From Leptolyngbya sp. PLA1 (GTDB taxonomy: Bacteria > Planctomycetota > Phycisphaerae > Phycisphaerales > UBA1924), in the NCBI GenBank assembly GCA_021405315.1, contig QWIH01000002.1, forward strand, positions 1-64,000: 64,000 bases of DNA, read 5' to 3'. The notes beneath the pieces were generated by a model. It saw nothing but the letters and a program-made list of their open reading frames with translations. It had not been told where the DNA came from and did no database searches. Position numbers and translations under genes: made by a program. Positions 41,545-49,774 of this stretch are shown here, one piece after another; position 1 is the first letter of the stretch; the number at the start of each line of letters is the position of its first letter.

Positions 41545-42681
41545 TCACGACGCCCGGTACCTGTAGTGAACGCCCCGGGCTTCGTGCCCGGCAAGGATCT
41601 CCGACACCACACCGGGCGCCTCTGCAAGTCGCTCGGGCGGATTCACTCCGGGCCTCCGGAACTTCCCTGAGGCGATCAGACCGGCGACGATGGCGCAGGG
41701 GAACGCAGTGGTCCGCGACATGCTCGTGGCGTCGGTGCGTGGGTCGTAGAAGTCCAGCATGTCCCAGCGATGCGTAACCGGCACCCCGCCCCGAGTGCCC
41801 GCTGCCGTGACCCGCATCACCGTGAGGTCCGCCTCGCCGGGCTGGTAGGTCCACTTCGGGAAGAGCAGTGCGGACGTGACGTCCAGGGGCCTGACGCGCA
41901 CCCCGCCGACGTCGATCTCGTCCTGGCTGAAGAGGCCGGTCTCACGCATCACTCGCATGAGCTCGATGTGGCCCGGGTATCGCAGCGTCTTCTCCTTCAT
42001 GAAGGGCACGGGGAGGGTCGTGGTGAGACTGCGCAGGCCGTCGGTGTTGAAGGCTTCCAGCGTTCCCACGCCCTCGAAGTCCATGAGTTCCGGCTCGGAG
42101 AGCGCTGGCCTGACCACGACGCGCCCGTGCTCCACCAGCCTCGCGGGCCTCACGTACTCCTCGATGACGTCGCTGGGAGCGAAGCCCGCCTTGTAGTCGA
42201 AGGGCCACCGGCGTTCGCGGGGCAGGCCTCCCACGTAGATCTCGATCTCGCGGCAGTCATCCAGCATCCGTGCGCCGTGCGCCGAGAGGATGTGCGACAT
42301 GCCCGGCGCCACGCCGCAGTCCGTCACGACGGTCACACCCCGCTCGCGGGCACGCGCGTCCAGCTCCTGGAAGTCCTCCGCCATGAAGGAGATGTCGCAG
42401 TAGTGCTTCCCGGCATCGATGACCGCGCCGAGGGCCGCGAACCCCAGGCGGCTGGAGAGGGCGCCCACGACGACATCGCTCCCGCTGACCAGGCTCCTGA
42501 TCGCCGACGCGTCGGAGAGGTCCGCGCGCGCCGCCGTCACCTTTCCGGCCCCGCGAGCCACGGCCTTCGCCAGGTTGCCCTCGCTGCGGTCCGCAACCGT
42601 CACGGAGAAGCCCTGCGACGCCAGGTCCGCCGCGATCATCGAGCCGACCATCCCTGCGCCGAGCACCGTCGCACGTGCCAT
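41545..42681 (-). CDS. Saccharopine dehydrogenase-like oxidoreductase
   Basis: A 378-aa NAD(P)-binding protein. The Rossmann motif V-L-G-A-G-M-V-G-S is at residues 6-14, and A-D-R-S-E-G near 30 suggests how the nucleotide ribose is bound. V-V-T-D-C-G-V-A-P-G-M-S-H and the E-E-Y-V-R-P-A-R region match the saccharopine dehydrogenase/lysine 6-dehydrogenase group. It might act in lysine or polyamine (carboxyspermidine-like) metabolism; context does not decide. The ATG at 42681 has AAGGAG 5 nt upstream, overriding a longer in-frame start. The sppA-like gene ends 25 nt before it, so they probably share a transcript. Confidence 0.85.
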   Translation of the reverse strand: MARATVLGAGMVGSMIAADLASQGFSVTVADRSEGNLAKAVARGAGKVTAARADLSDASAIRSLVSGSDVVVGALSSRLGFAALGAVIDAGKHYCDISFMAEDFQELDARARERGVTVVTDCGVAPGMSHILSAHGARMLDDCREIEIYVGGLPRERRWPFDYKAGFAPSDVIEEYVRPARLVEHGRVVVRPALSEPELMDFEGVGTLEAFNTDGLRSLTTTLPVPFMKEKTLRYPGHIELMRVMRETGLFSQDEIDVGGVRVRPLDVTSALLFPKWTYQPGEADLTVMRVTAAGTRGGVPVTHRWDMLDFYDPRTDATSMSRTTAFPCAIVAGLIASGKFRRPGVNPPERLAEAPGVVSEILAGHEARGVHYRYRAS

Positions 42682-42706
42682 CTCGTCTCCTTGCCCGCCG
42701 AGGGCC

Positions 42707-43699
42707 TCAGAACCCAATCTCGCCCGGCGCCCAGAGGTAATAGAACGGCGCGGTGCCGCTTGCTCCGAGCGGCCCCGTGCCCACCTTGAGTTGCACCAGG
42801 TTGATCTCTCGCTCCGGCTCCCCCGCGGCCGAATAGATAGACCGCGGGGGCGTTGCGGGGTCGGCGTACTTCACGAGGGTTGCGCGCTCGAGCCCCGCGA
42901 GCGTCTTGGCCCGAGCGAACGCCTCACGGAGCCCGCCGAGTTCATCCACCAGCCCCAGTTCCTTTGCTCGCTCTCCCATGAACACCCGCCCGTCGGTGGC
43001 CATGTCGAGGTTGCCGCTCGAGAGCCCGGGGCGACGCGCCACCACCAGCCCCCGGAACCTGGCGTACATCTCATCGACCATGCTCTGCAGCACCGCGTAC
43101 TGCGCGTCCCGCATCGGTTCCATGGGGTTGGCCAGATCCTTGTTGGGTCCTGAAGTGATCGAACGCGACCGGATGCCGATCATCGCGAGCCCCTCGCTCA
43201 CGTTCACGGTCGGCATGATCACGCCGATGGAGCCGGTGATTGAGGTGGGCTCCGCCATAATCGTGTCCGCGCCGAGCGCGAGGTAGTACCCGCCCGAGGC
43301 GCCCACCTCGCCGATCGACGCCACCACCGGCTTCCCCGTCACCCGCGAGAATCGACGCAGCTCTTCGTGCATGATGTGGCTGGCGGTCACCGTCCCGCCC
43401 GGGGACGTGATCCGCACGATGACAGCCTTGACGGCCGGGTCCCTCTCCGCGAGCGTCAGTTGGGCCGCGAAGCGATCGACCGGGTTTGGGCCGTCCATGA
43501 TCAGGCCGGGGGTGCGCCCGTCCATGATGAGCCCGCGCACCTCGATGACCGCCACCCGCGAGCCGCCGCCACCCTCTTCGAGCACCACCTGGGGCCTGAA
43601 CCGCTCTTCCGGAGGCATGACGTTGATGTTCACGATCGGCGTGCACGCACCGAGCATTGCCGCCGCCGCCACGAGCACGCCCGCAATGGAGATTCGCAT
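42707..43699 (-). CDS. sppA: Signal peptide peptidase SppA-type lipoprotein (S49 family)
   Basis: A 330-aa membrane-bound serine protease of the SppA/SohB family that degrades leftover signal peptides. The N-terminus ends in the lipobox L16-G-A-C19, so this copy appears to be a lipoprotein rather than having a membrane helix. The S49 core shows T-S-P-G-G near residue 95, the nucleophile in G-A-S-G-G-Y-Y near 135, and I-T-G-S-I-G-V-I; the P-G-L-S dyad region follows. Length is that of the half-size (single S49 domain) form. ATG at 43699, 49 nt from the divergent rsmH. Confidence 0.88.
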   Translation of the reverse strand: MRISIAGVLVAAAAMLGACTPIVNINVMPPEERFRPQVVLEEGGGGSRVAVIEVRGLIMDGRTPGLIMDGPNPVDRFAAQLTLAERDPAVKAVIVRITSPGGTVTASHIMHEELRRFSRVTGKPVVASIGEVGASGGYYLALGADTIMAEPTSITGSIGVIMPTVNVSEGLAMIGIRSRSITSGPNKDLANPMEPMRDAQYAVLQSMVDEMYARFRGLVVARRPGLSSGNLDMATDGRVFMGERAKELGLVDELGGLREAFARAKTLAGLERATLVKYADPATPPRSIYSAAGEPEREINLVQLKVGTGPLGASGTAPFYYLWAPGEIGF

Positions 43700-43748
43700 G
43701 CGTCCACTTTAACCCGCTCGCGTGCCGGGCCGCACTACGCTTGAACTC

Positions 43749-44675
43749 GTGACAGGCTTCGGTCACATCCCGGTGATGCCCGCGGAGGTCCTTGCGGCGC
43801 TCCGCCCTGCGCCGGAACAGACGTATGTCGACGCCACGGCGGGCCTTGGCGGGCACGCCTCACTCGTCGCGCCCCGGATTGTCCCCCGGGGGACGATCCT
43901 TCTGAACGACGCCGATCCCTCGAATCTCGCGCGCGCCGGTCCAGCCGTTCGGGCCGCCGCCCCGGAAGTCCGGGTCCTCACCCGGCAGGGCAACTTCGCC
44001 GAACTCCCGCACGTGCTCCGGGGCATGGGGATCAGGGCGGACATGCTCCTTGCGGATCTCGGGTTCGCCTCCAGTCAGGTAGACGACCCTTCCCGCGGGT
44101 TCTCGTTCTCTCGCGACGGCCCGCTGGACATGCGGCTGGACCCCACGCTGCCCATGTCCGCCGCGGACCTGGTGGCGTCCATTCCGGAGTCCGAACTTGC
44201 GCGGCTGATCGAGGAGTTCGGCGAAGACCGGCACGCTCGGCGCATCGCGCGGAAAGTTGTGCAGGCGCGAGCCCGGTCGCCGATAGTCACCACAGCCGCG
44301 CTGGCCGAGGTGGTCCGTTCGGCCTGCCCGCCCGGCGCCGGGGGCATCGACCCCGCCACGCGGACGTTCCAGGCCATCCGGATCGCGGTCAACGACGAGT
44401 TGGGCAGCCTGGAAGCGCTGCTCGGTCACATCGAACGCGAGGCGGAGCAACTCGCGTCGGGCACGGGCCGGTGGCTCGCGCCCGGAGCCAGGGTCGCCTT
44501 TCTCACGTTTCACTCCCTTGAAGACCGCCCGGTCAAGCGTTCCTTCCAGCGGCTGCAGGCCCTCGGCTGCACGCTCCATGACCCTGCCTTCGTCGCCGCG
44601 ACGCCGGAAGAGGTCGCCCGCAACGCCCGGTCCCGCTCCGCGAAACTTCGGAGCGTCACCTTTCCGATGAAGTAG
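43749..44675 (+). CDS. rsmH: 16S rRNA (cytosine-N4)-methyltransferase RsmH
   Basis: The methyltransferase for C1402 of 16S rRNA, 308 aa. It opens with the family's F-G-H-I-P-V-M segment, then the SAM site V-D-A-T-A-G-L-G-G-H near residue 27, L-A-D-L-G-F-A-S-S-Q near 103, the G-F-S-F-S-R-D-G-P-L-D-M-R motif and F-Q-A-I-R-I-A-V-N. The tail has F-H-S-L-E-D-R. GTG at 43749 gives the normal short N-terminus; a GTG nine codons upstream is possible. In most bacteria this gene opens the division cluster right before ftsL. Here mraZ is missing and a LysM gene comes between. Confidence 0.95.
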   Translation: MTGFGHIPVMPAEVLAALRPAPEQTYVDATAGLGGHASLVAPRIVPRGTILLNDADPSNLARAGPAVRAAAPEVRVLTRQGNFAELPHVLRGMGIRADMLLADLGFASSQVDDPSRGFSFSRDGPLDMRLDPTLPMSAADLVASIPESELARLIEEFGEDRHARRIARKVVQARARSPIVTTAALAEVVRSACPPGAGGIDPATRTFQAIRIAVNDELGSLEALLGHIEREAEQLASGTGRWLAPGARVAFLTFHSLEDRPVKRSFQRLQALGCTLHDPAFVAATPEEVARNARSRSAKLRSVTFPMK

Positions 44676-44801
44676 ACAGCGGGCGACACCCTCGCCCTCG
44701 ATGCGCGTTCTACACTGTGTGCCGCCGCGAGGAGGCACGCGGCATTCTTCAGACGGGCGCCGGGGTGCACGGATGCATCACGAGCCCGCCAAGGGCCAAG
44801 G

Positions 44802-45869
44802 ATGGGCCGACCGTCGCGCCGCGCGAGGGTCCGCAGGGATGCAAAGACCGTGACCAGAGAACTCAAGTTGGCGCTTATCGTCGGCTTCGCCCTCGTGCTT
44901 GGCGTGACGGTCCTCATCAGCGACCACCTCTCCAAGGCCCGCCAGAGCACGCTCGAGTCCAGCGCGGACTCCCAGCCCCAGCATGTGCCGGCCCCCGCGC
45001 CCGTGGAGCCCGAGATTCGGCTCGCGCAGGAGCCCCCGCCCGGCGGGAGCATCACCGGGCCCGAGGCAACGCCCGATCAGGGCTCCTTCCGCCCCGCCGG
45101 CCCCGAGGTGGCCAGCACCGACCCCGGGAGCGGCTCCGGAGGATCGGGCTCGATCGACGCCCTCGTCCGCCAGCTTGGCGGCCAGGTGCGCGACGGCGAG
45201 ATCCACATGCCCGGCCTCGCCCGCACCGACATCCCCGGAGACAACCAGCCCGGCGCGCGGCGCGATCCGAACGTCATCGATCCCGGCCGTCCCGCCGGCC
45301 CGTCCTACGGCGTGGAGGTTCCCAAGCAGCAGCCCGCCCCGGTGAACCCCGTTCCGGAGAGGACTGTCCTCGGGCCCACCCCCGGCGGCCTGCTTCCGAG
45401 CCACATCGATCCCCCCATCGTCGCACCTCCGAGCCCCGTGACGCGTGAGTACACCGTCGCCGCCGGAGACACCGCGTACAAGATCGCGAAGAAGTTCTAC
45501 GGCCGGGGCGAAGACTGGCCCAAGCTCTCCGCCGCCAACCCCGGGCGGATCGGTGCGAACGGCCAGGTCCGCGAGGGTGTGCTGCTGAAGGTTCCCGCGA
45601 CCTTGGCCGGGGCGAAGGCCCAACCCGCGGGCGCTCCCGCGACGCCGGAGAAGTCCGCCTCGAAGACCCCAGGCAAGCCCTCGGCCCAGCCCGCGCCCAA
45701 GGCCGGTGCGCGGACCTACACCGTGAAGAACGGCGACACGCTGGGCCAGATCGCGCAGCGCGAGCTCAAGACCACGAAGCGCATGCCGGAGCTTCTCGCG
45801 CTCAACTCCAAGCTCATCAAGAACCCCAACGACCTCCGCGTCGGCATGGTCCTCACGCTCCCCGAGTAG
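44802..45869 (+). CDS. Membrane-anchored protein with two LysM domains
   Basis: A 355-aa protein with a basic N-terminus, one membrane helix near residues 21-42, a Pro-rich disordered region of 150 residues, and two LysM domains. LysM 1, residues about 215-265, starts E-Y-T-V-A-A-G-D-T-A-Y-K-I-A; LysM 2, about 305-355, starts T-Y-T-V-K-N-G-D-T-L-G-Q-I-A and ends the protein. LysM binds the N-acetylglucosamine-containing backbone of peptidoglycan, so it probably acts in the periplasm during growth or division. The ATG at 44802 has AAGGG 6 nt upstream; a GTG at 44850 would leave a shorter tail and is a fair alternative. It lies between rsmH and ftsL. Confidence 0.85.
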   Translation: MGRPSRRARVRRDAKTVTRELKLALIVGFALVLGVTVLISDHLSKARQSTLESSADSQPQHVPAPAPVEPEIRLAQEPPPGGSITGPEATPDQGSFRPAGPEVASTDPGSGSGGSGSIDALVRQLGGQVRDGEIHMPGLARTDIPGDNQPGARRDPNVIDPGRPAGPSYGVEVPKQQPAPVNPVPERTVLGPTPGGLLPSHIDPPIVAPPSPVTREYTVAAGDTAYKIAKKFYGRGEDWPKLSAANPGRIGANGQVREGVLLKVPATLAGAKAQPAGAPATPEKSASKTPGKPSAQPAPKAGARTYTVKNGDTLGQIAQRELKTTKRMPELLALNSKLIKNPNDLRVGMVLTLPE

Positions 45870-45893
45870 AGGCCGCTCAGATTCGGAGGCGCC

Positions 45894-46355
45894 GTGTTTC
45901 CAAAGGTCGTGCTGCTGGTGATCGCGGTGGGCGCCGGGGCCTGCACGCTGCTCGGGCTGCGGCAGTCGCGCCTGCAGGTGGCGAGCGAGCTCGCCCAGTC
46001 TCAACTCCGCGTCTGCGAAGCGGACGAACGCCTCTGGCTGCTGCGCTCGCAGGTCGCCGCCGCCGTCACACCTCAGAGCGTGGAGCGGCTTGCCCGCGCG
46101 CTGGGGACCATGAAGCCCATCCGCGAGGGCCTGCCGGCATCGGCGCTGGCCGGCGCAACCCCCCCCGGTGCGGCCCCTCTCGACGGCGCGCCCAAGGTCG
46201 GGCCGGTCGTGCCCGCCCCCGGCGAGCGCGTCGCCCAGAAGCCCGCGCGTGCGTCGAAGCCCGGTGCCTCCAAGCCCAAGGCAGCCTCCCCCGGCCGCGG
46301 CAGACCCGCGGGCAATCCCGGCACCACCCGGGTGGCTCAGCGGAGGCCCAACTAG
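45894..46355 (+). CDS. FtsL-like bitopic division protein
   Basis: A 153-aa protein: a membrane helix within the first 22 residues, a Leu/Arg/Glu heptad-like stretch (about residues 22-80), then a Pro/Ala/Lys-rich tail of 70 residues with no fold. Size, topology and place right before ftsI match FtsL, which has poor sequence conservation. FtsL joins with FtsB/FtsQ to activate FtsW/FtsI at the septum. The long basic tail is unlike standard FtsL, which is about 100-120 aa. GTG start at 45894 with GGAGG upstream. The stop is directly followed by the ftsI ATG. Confidence 0.6.
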   Translation: MFPKVVLLVIAVGAGACTLLGLRQSRLQVASELAQSQLRVCEADERLWLLRSQVAAAVTPQSVERLARALGTMKPIREGLPASALAGATPPGAAPLDGAPKVGPVVPAPGERVAQKPARASKPGASKPKAASPGRGRPAGNPGTTRVAQRRPN

Positions 46356-48500
46356 ATGGATCCGCACGCCCCCGATCGCGCCGATGTTCTCGCGTCAGAG
46401 CCGGCGTCCCCGCTCCCCGCGCCGCGTACCGGCGTCATCGCCACGCTGCTCCTGTCGGGCGTCGTGGTCACCGCTGTGGTGCTGGTCGCCCGTGTGGCGC
46501 AGCTTCAGCTCCGCCCCTCGGCGCAGCTCGCGGAGCACATCTCCCCGCGCGTCGCCGTGCGCACGCAGCCCTCGCTGAGGGGCGACCTGCTCGACCGCAA
46601 CAACCGCGTCCTTGCGGCGACCCGGTACGGCGCCAGGCTGGTGATCGACCCGACCCTGCTCCGCGAGGAGGGGCTCGACGTTGCCATCGGCGACCTCGCG
46701 CGTGCGCTGGGGGAGAGTCCGGACACCATCGGAACCCGGATCCGCGAGGCGCAGGCCACGAACGCGAGGCGCGCCGCGGGCCAGCCCGAACCGGTGCGGA
46801 CGACATCACTCAAGATTGCCGAGCCGGGCGAGCAGGGTGAGCCCGCCGAGCAGCCGGGCGGCGCGGTGCCGCCCAAGGGCCCCATCCGCTACCTGCGACT
46901 CGGGGGCGTGCTCACCGCGGCGCAGGCGGACGACGTTCGCGCCGTCCTGCGCACCCACAAGGTGCGGGGAGCGACGATCGAGAAGCTCCCGATCCGTGAC
47001 CCCGCCGCCGGTCCCGAGGCCGCGGCGCTGGTGGGCAAGGTCGGGCACTACGACGACGGGAAGATCGCGCTGGACAACGTCGGCGTGCTCGGCGCCGAGC
47101 GGCTGCTGGAGGGCGTGCTCGCGGGGGATCCGGGCTCGGTCCGCTACGTCCGAGACGCGCGGGGCCGCCCGCTCTGGATGGACCCCGGGAGCGTCCGCCC
47201 ACCCACGCCCGGCGAGGACTTCCATCTCTCCATCGACCTCGAACTCCAGCGACTGTGCCACGAGGAACTCACCAAGGGCGTCCTCGATCAGAACGCCCAG
47301 GGCGGGCGTCTGGTCATGATCGATCCGGCGACGGGCGAACTCCTTGCCATGGTCGACATCGTGCGCGCGGTCGATGACGCGGTGCCGTTCCCCTGGGCTG
47401 ACAAGCCCCCGCCCCGCAAGAAGGGGGAGCCCGCGCCGAAGGTCGCGTCCATGCCGGAGGGCAAGCCCCGGCGGTACATCATCATTCCCGAGGACAAGAA
47501 CCGCGCCACGCACCCGGCGCTCGCCCGCAACCGCTGCATCGAGGACATGTACGAGCCCGGCTCGACCTTCAAGCCCTTTGTGTGGTCCACGATCAACGAG
47601 CTCGGGCTGATACGGCTGGATGAGGTCATCGACACCGAGGGCGGCCGCTGGCGGCTCCCGATCGGCCGGTACCTCGAGGACGTGGTCAAGCGCGACCGTC
47701 AGACGTGGTACGACGTGCTGGTGAACTCATCCAACATCGGCATGGTGAAGGGCGCGGGCCGCCTCACCCCGCAGCAGCTCCACGACGCCTGCATCCGCTT
47801 CGGCTTCGGCAAGCCCACCGGGCTGGGCCTCCCGGGTCGTCCCATCGCGGGCGAGTCGGCGGGCGCCGTCACCCCGCTGAGCAAGTGGTCCCGATTCACG
47901 CACACGTCGGTGCCCTACGGGCACGAGATCGGCGTCACCCCGGTTCAGATGGCGCGTGCCTTTGCCGTCTTCGCGCGCGAGGGCGAACTCGCCGGCACGC
48001 TCCCGAGGCTCCGCCTCGACGCGGTTTCCTCCGGCGATCCGGAGGGCGTGATCTACCGCGTGCTCCCTCCCGATATCGCCCTCGGCGTACGGGAGCCTCT
48101 CGCCAAGGTCGCCGCCAAGATGGAAGAGACCATGAAGACCGGTCTCAAGCAGCCGGTGCCCGAGGGGGGCTGGCGGTACCGCATCTTCGGGAAGTCCGGC
48201 ACCGCGGATGTCCCGCTCGGCCCTGCGCCGGAGGGCAAGGTCCGCCCCCGGGGGTCTACCGGGTACTACGACGACCACTTCAACTCGAGCTTCATCGCGG
48301 CGGGCCCCATGGAGCGTCCGCGGCTGGTGGTCTGCGTGGTGATCGATGATCCCCGCAGACCGGGCGACCGACGTCTGCGCTACGGCGCTGCCGCGGCGGG
48401 CCCGGTGGCGCGCCGCGTCCTCGAACGCTCGCTGACGTACCTCGGTGTGGCGCCTTCTCCGCCCGCCGAACCGGCGCTCGCGGCGGACACGCCGCGCTGA
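46356..48500 (+). CDS. ftsI: Penicillin-binding protein, FtsI/PBP2 class B transpeptidase
   Basis: A 714-aa class B penicillin-binding protein with one N-terminal membrane helix (about residues 27-48), a PBP dimerisation domain starting R-G-D-L-L-D-R-N, and a transpeptidase domain. Active-site motifs: S-T-F-K (nucleophile Ser near residue 402), S-S-N near 458, and K-S-G-T near 612, where most members have K-T-G-T. It crosslinks septal peptidoglycan, so this organism should make peptidoglycan. Adjoins the FtsL-like gene with no gap. No mur, mraY or ftsW follows; Nif3-like is next after 62 nt. Confidence 0.92.
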   Translation: MDPHAPDRADVLASEPASPLPAPRTGVIATLLLSGVVVTAVVLVARVAQLQLRPSAQLAEHISPRVAVRTQPSLRGDLLDRNNRVLAATRYGARLVIDPTLLREEGLDVAIGDLARALGESPDTIGTRIREAQATNARRAAGQPEPVRTTSLKIAEPGEQGEPAEQPGGAVPPKGPIRYLRLGGVLTAAQADDVRAVLRTHKVRGATIEKLPIRDPAAGPEAAALVGKVGHYDDGKIALDNVGVLGAERLLEGVLAGDPGSVRYVRDARGRPLWMDPGSVRPPTPGEDFHLSIDLELQRLCHEELTKGVLDQNAQGGRLVMIDPATGELLAMVDIVRAVDDAVPFPWADKPPPRKKGEPAPKVASMPEGKPRRYIIIPEDKNRATHPALARNRCIEDMYEPGSTFKPFVWSTINELGLIRLDEVIDTEGGRWRLPIGRYLEDVVKRDRQTWYDVLVNSSNIGMVKGAGRLTPQQLHDACIRFGFGKPTGLGLPGRPIAGESAGAVTPLSKWSRFTHTSVPYGHEIGVTPVQMARAFAVFAREGELAGTLPRLRLDAVSSGDPEGVIYRVLPPDIALGVREPLAKVAAKMEETMKTGLKQPVPEGGWRYRIFGKSGTADVPLGPAPEGKVRPRGSTGYYDDHFNSSFIAAGPMERPRLVVCVVIDDPRRPGDRRLRYGAAAAGPVARRVLERSLTYLGVAPSPPAEPALAADTPR

Positions 48501-48562
48501 CCGCCCCGCATGCGCAGCGCCGATCGGGGCCCCACCTATCATTTCTGACGAAAGGGGCCGGT

Positions 48563-49699
48563 ATGAAGATCGCTGATCTTGTCGCCGTCATGAAGAGGCT
48601 CGCGCCCCTGGAGTACGCAGAGTCCTGGGACAAGGTGGGCCTGCTCATCGGGTCCGCGGACCGTGACCTCAAGGGGCCGGTCCTCCTCACCATCGACCTG
48701 TCCGAGGCCGTCATCGACGAGGCCGACCGTGTGAAGGCCGGTGCGGTCATCGCGTATCACCCGCCGATCTGGGAGCCGCTCGCGCGTGTGACCGACGCTA
48801 CCCCGCGCCAGCGCGTCGTCATGTGGGCGCTCGAGCGGGGCTTGGCCGTCTACTCGCCTCACACCGCGCTGGACGCGGTGCCCGGGGGCGTGACGGACTG
48901 GCTCTGCGAAGGGCTCAGCGGCGGATCCAACGGGCGCATCCTCGGCGACGTCCGCGCCCTCCGCTCCCACGCGGAGCGTTCGCCCACGCGCGAGGTCAAG
49001 ATCGTCACCTTCGTTCCGCGCGCCGAGCTCGATCGTGTGCGGGATGCGCTCGCCAGCGCCGGCGCCGGCATCGTCGGTCAGTACGTCCGCTGCTCCTTTG
49101 CCACCCCGGGCCAGGGCTCGTTCGTCCCGGGCGAGGGGAGCCACCCGCACGTGGGCGTGCCCGGGCGCCTCGAGCGCGTCGACGAGATGAGGCTGGAGAT
49201 GGTCTGCTCCAAGGCCGCCCTCCCGCTGGCCATCGAGACGATGCGCCGGTTCCACCCCTACGAGGAGCCCGCGATCGACATCGTGGAACTGCTCCCCATC
49301 CCGAGGCGGTCCGCCGGCTCGGGACGCCGCCTGGTGCTGGACAAGCCGGCCACGGCGCGCGAACTAGCGGAGCGACTCAAGGCGTGGGTGGGGCGCAACC
49401 GGGCCAGCTTCGCGACCGCCGGCCGCGAGGATGTTCCGGTGACCCGCGTGGGTGTGGTGCCCGGCTCGGGCGAGGGCCTGAGCCGCCTCGCTCACGACGA
49501 GGGGTGCGAGGTCTTCGTCACGGGCGAGATGAAGCACCACGAAGTGCTCGGAGCCCTCAACGCCGGCATGGGTATCGTGCTGGGCGGTCATACCGCCACC
49601 GAGCGGGGCTACCTCCCCCGACTCCGGGATCGCCTCGCGAAGGAAGGGGTGGAGGCGGTGGTCAGCCAGGCGGACCGAGAGCCCCTCGTGACCATCTGA
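48563..49699 (+). CDS. Nif3-like dinuclear metal centre protein
   Basis: A 378-aa member of the NIF3/YbgI/DUF34 family. The N-terminal part has E-S-W-D-K-V-G-L-L-I-G, Y-H-P-P-I-W and Y-S-P-H-T-A-L-D; the C-terminal part has T-G-E-M-K-H-H-E-V-L and G-G-H-T-A-T-E-R-G-Y-L. Those His, Asp and Glu residues bind two metals per subunit in solved structures. Between the halves, about residues 140-240, is the PII-like insert found in longer members. Role unproven, perhaps a hydrolase or GTP cyclohydrolase 1 type 2-like. ATG at 48563 with AAAGGGG upstream. Confidence 0.9.
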   Translation: MKIADLVAVMKRLAPLEYAESWDKVGLLIGSADRDLKGPVLLTIDLSEAVIDEADRVKAGAVIAYHPPIWEPLARVTDATPRQRVVMWALERGLAVYSPHTALDAVPGGVTDWLCEGLSGGSNGRILGDVRALRSHAERSPTREVKIVTFVPRAELDRVRDALASAGAGIVGQYVRCSFATPGQGSFVPGEGSHPHVGVPGRLERVDEMRLEMVCSKAALPLAIETMRRFHPYEEPAIDIVELLPIPRRSAGSGRRLVLDKPATARELAERLKAWVGRNRASFATAGREDVPVTRVGVVPGSGEGLSRLAHDEGCEVFVTGEMKHHEVLGALNAGMGIVLGGHTATERGYLPRLRDRLAKEGVEAVVSQADREPLVTI

Positions 49700-49774
49700 G
49701 CGAGGTCGGTGAGGCCCTGCGGCTGGGGTCGGCAGGAATCCAGCCTTCCGCCCCCTCAGGCCGATATCCCCTTC

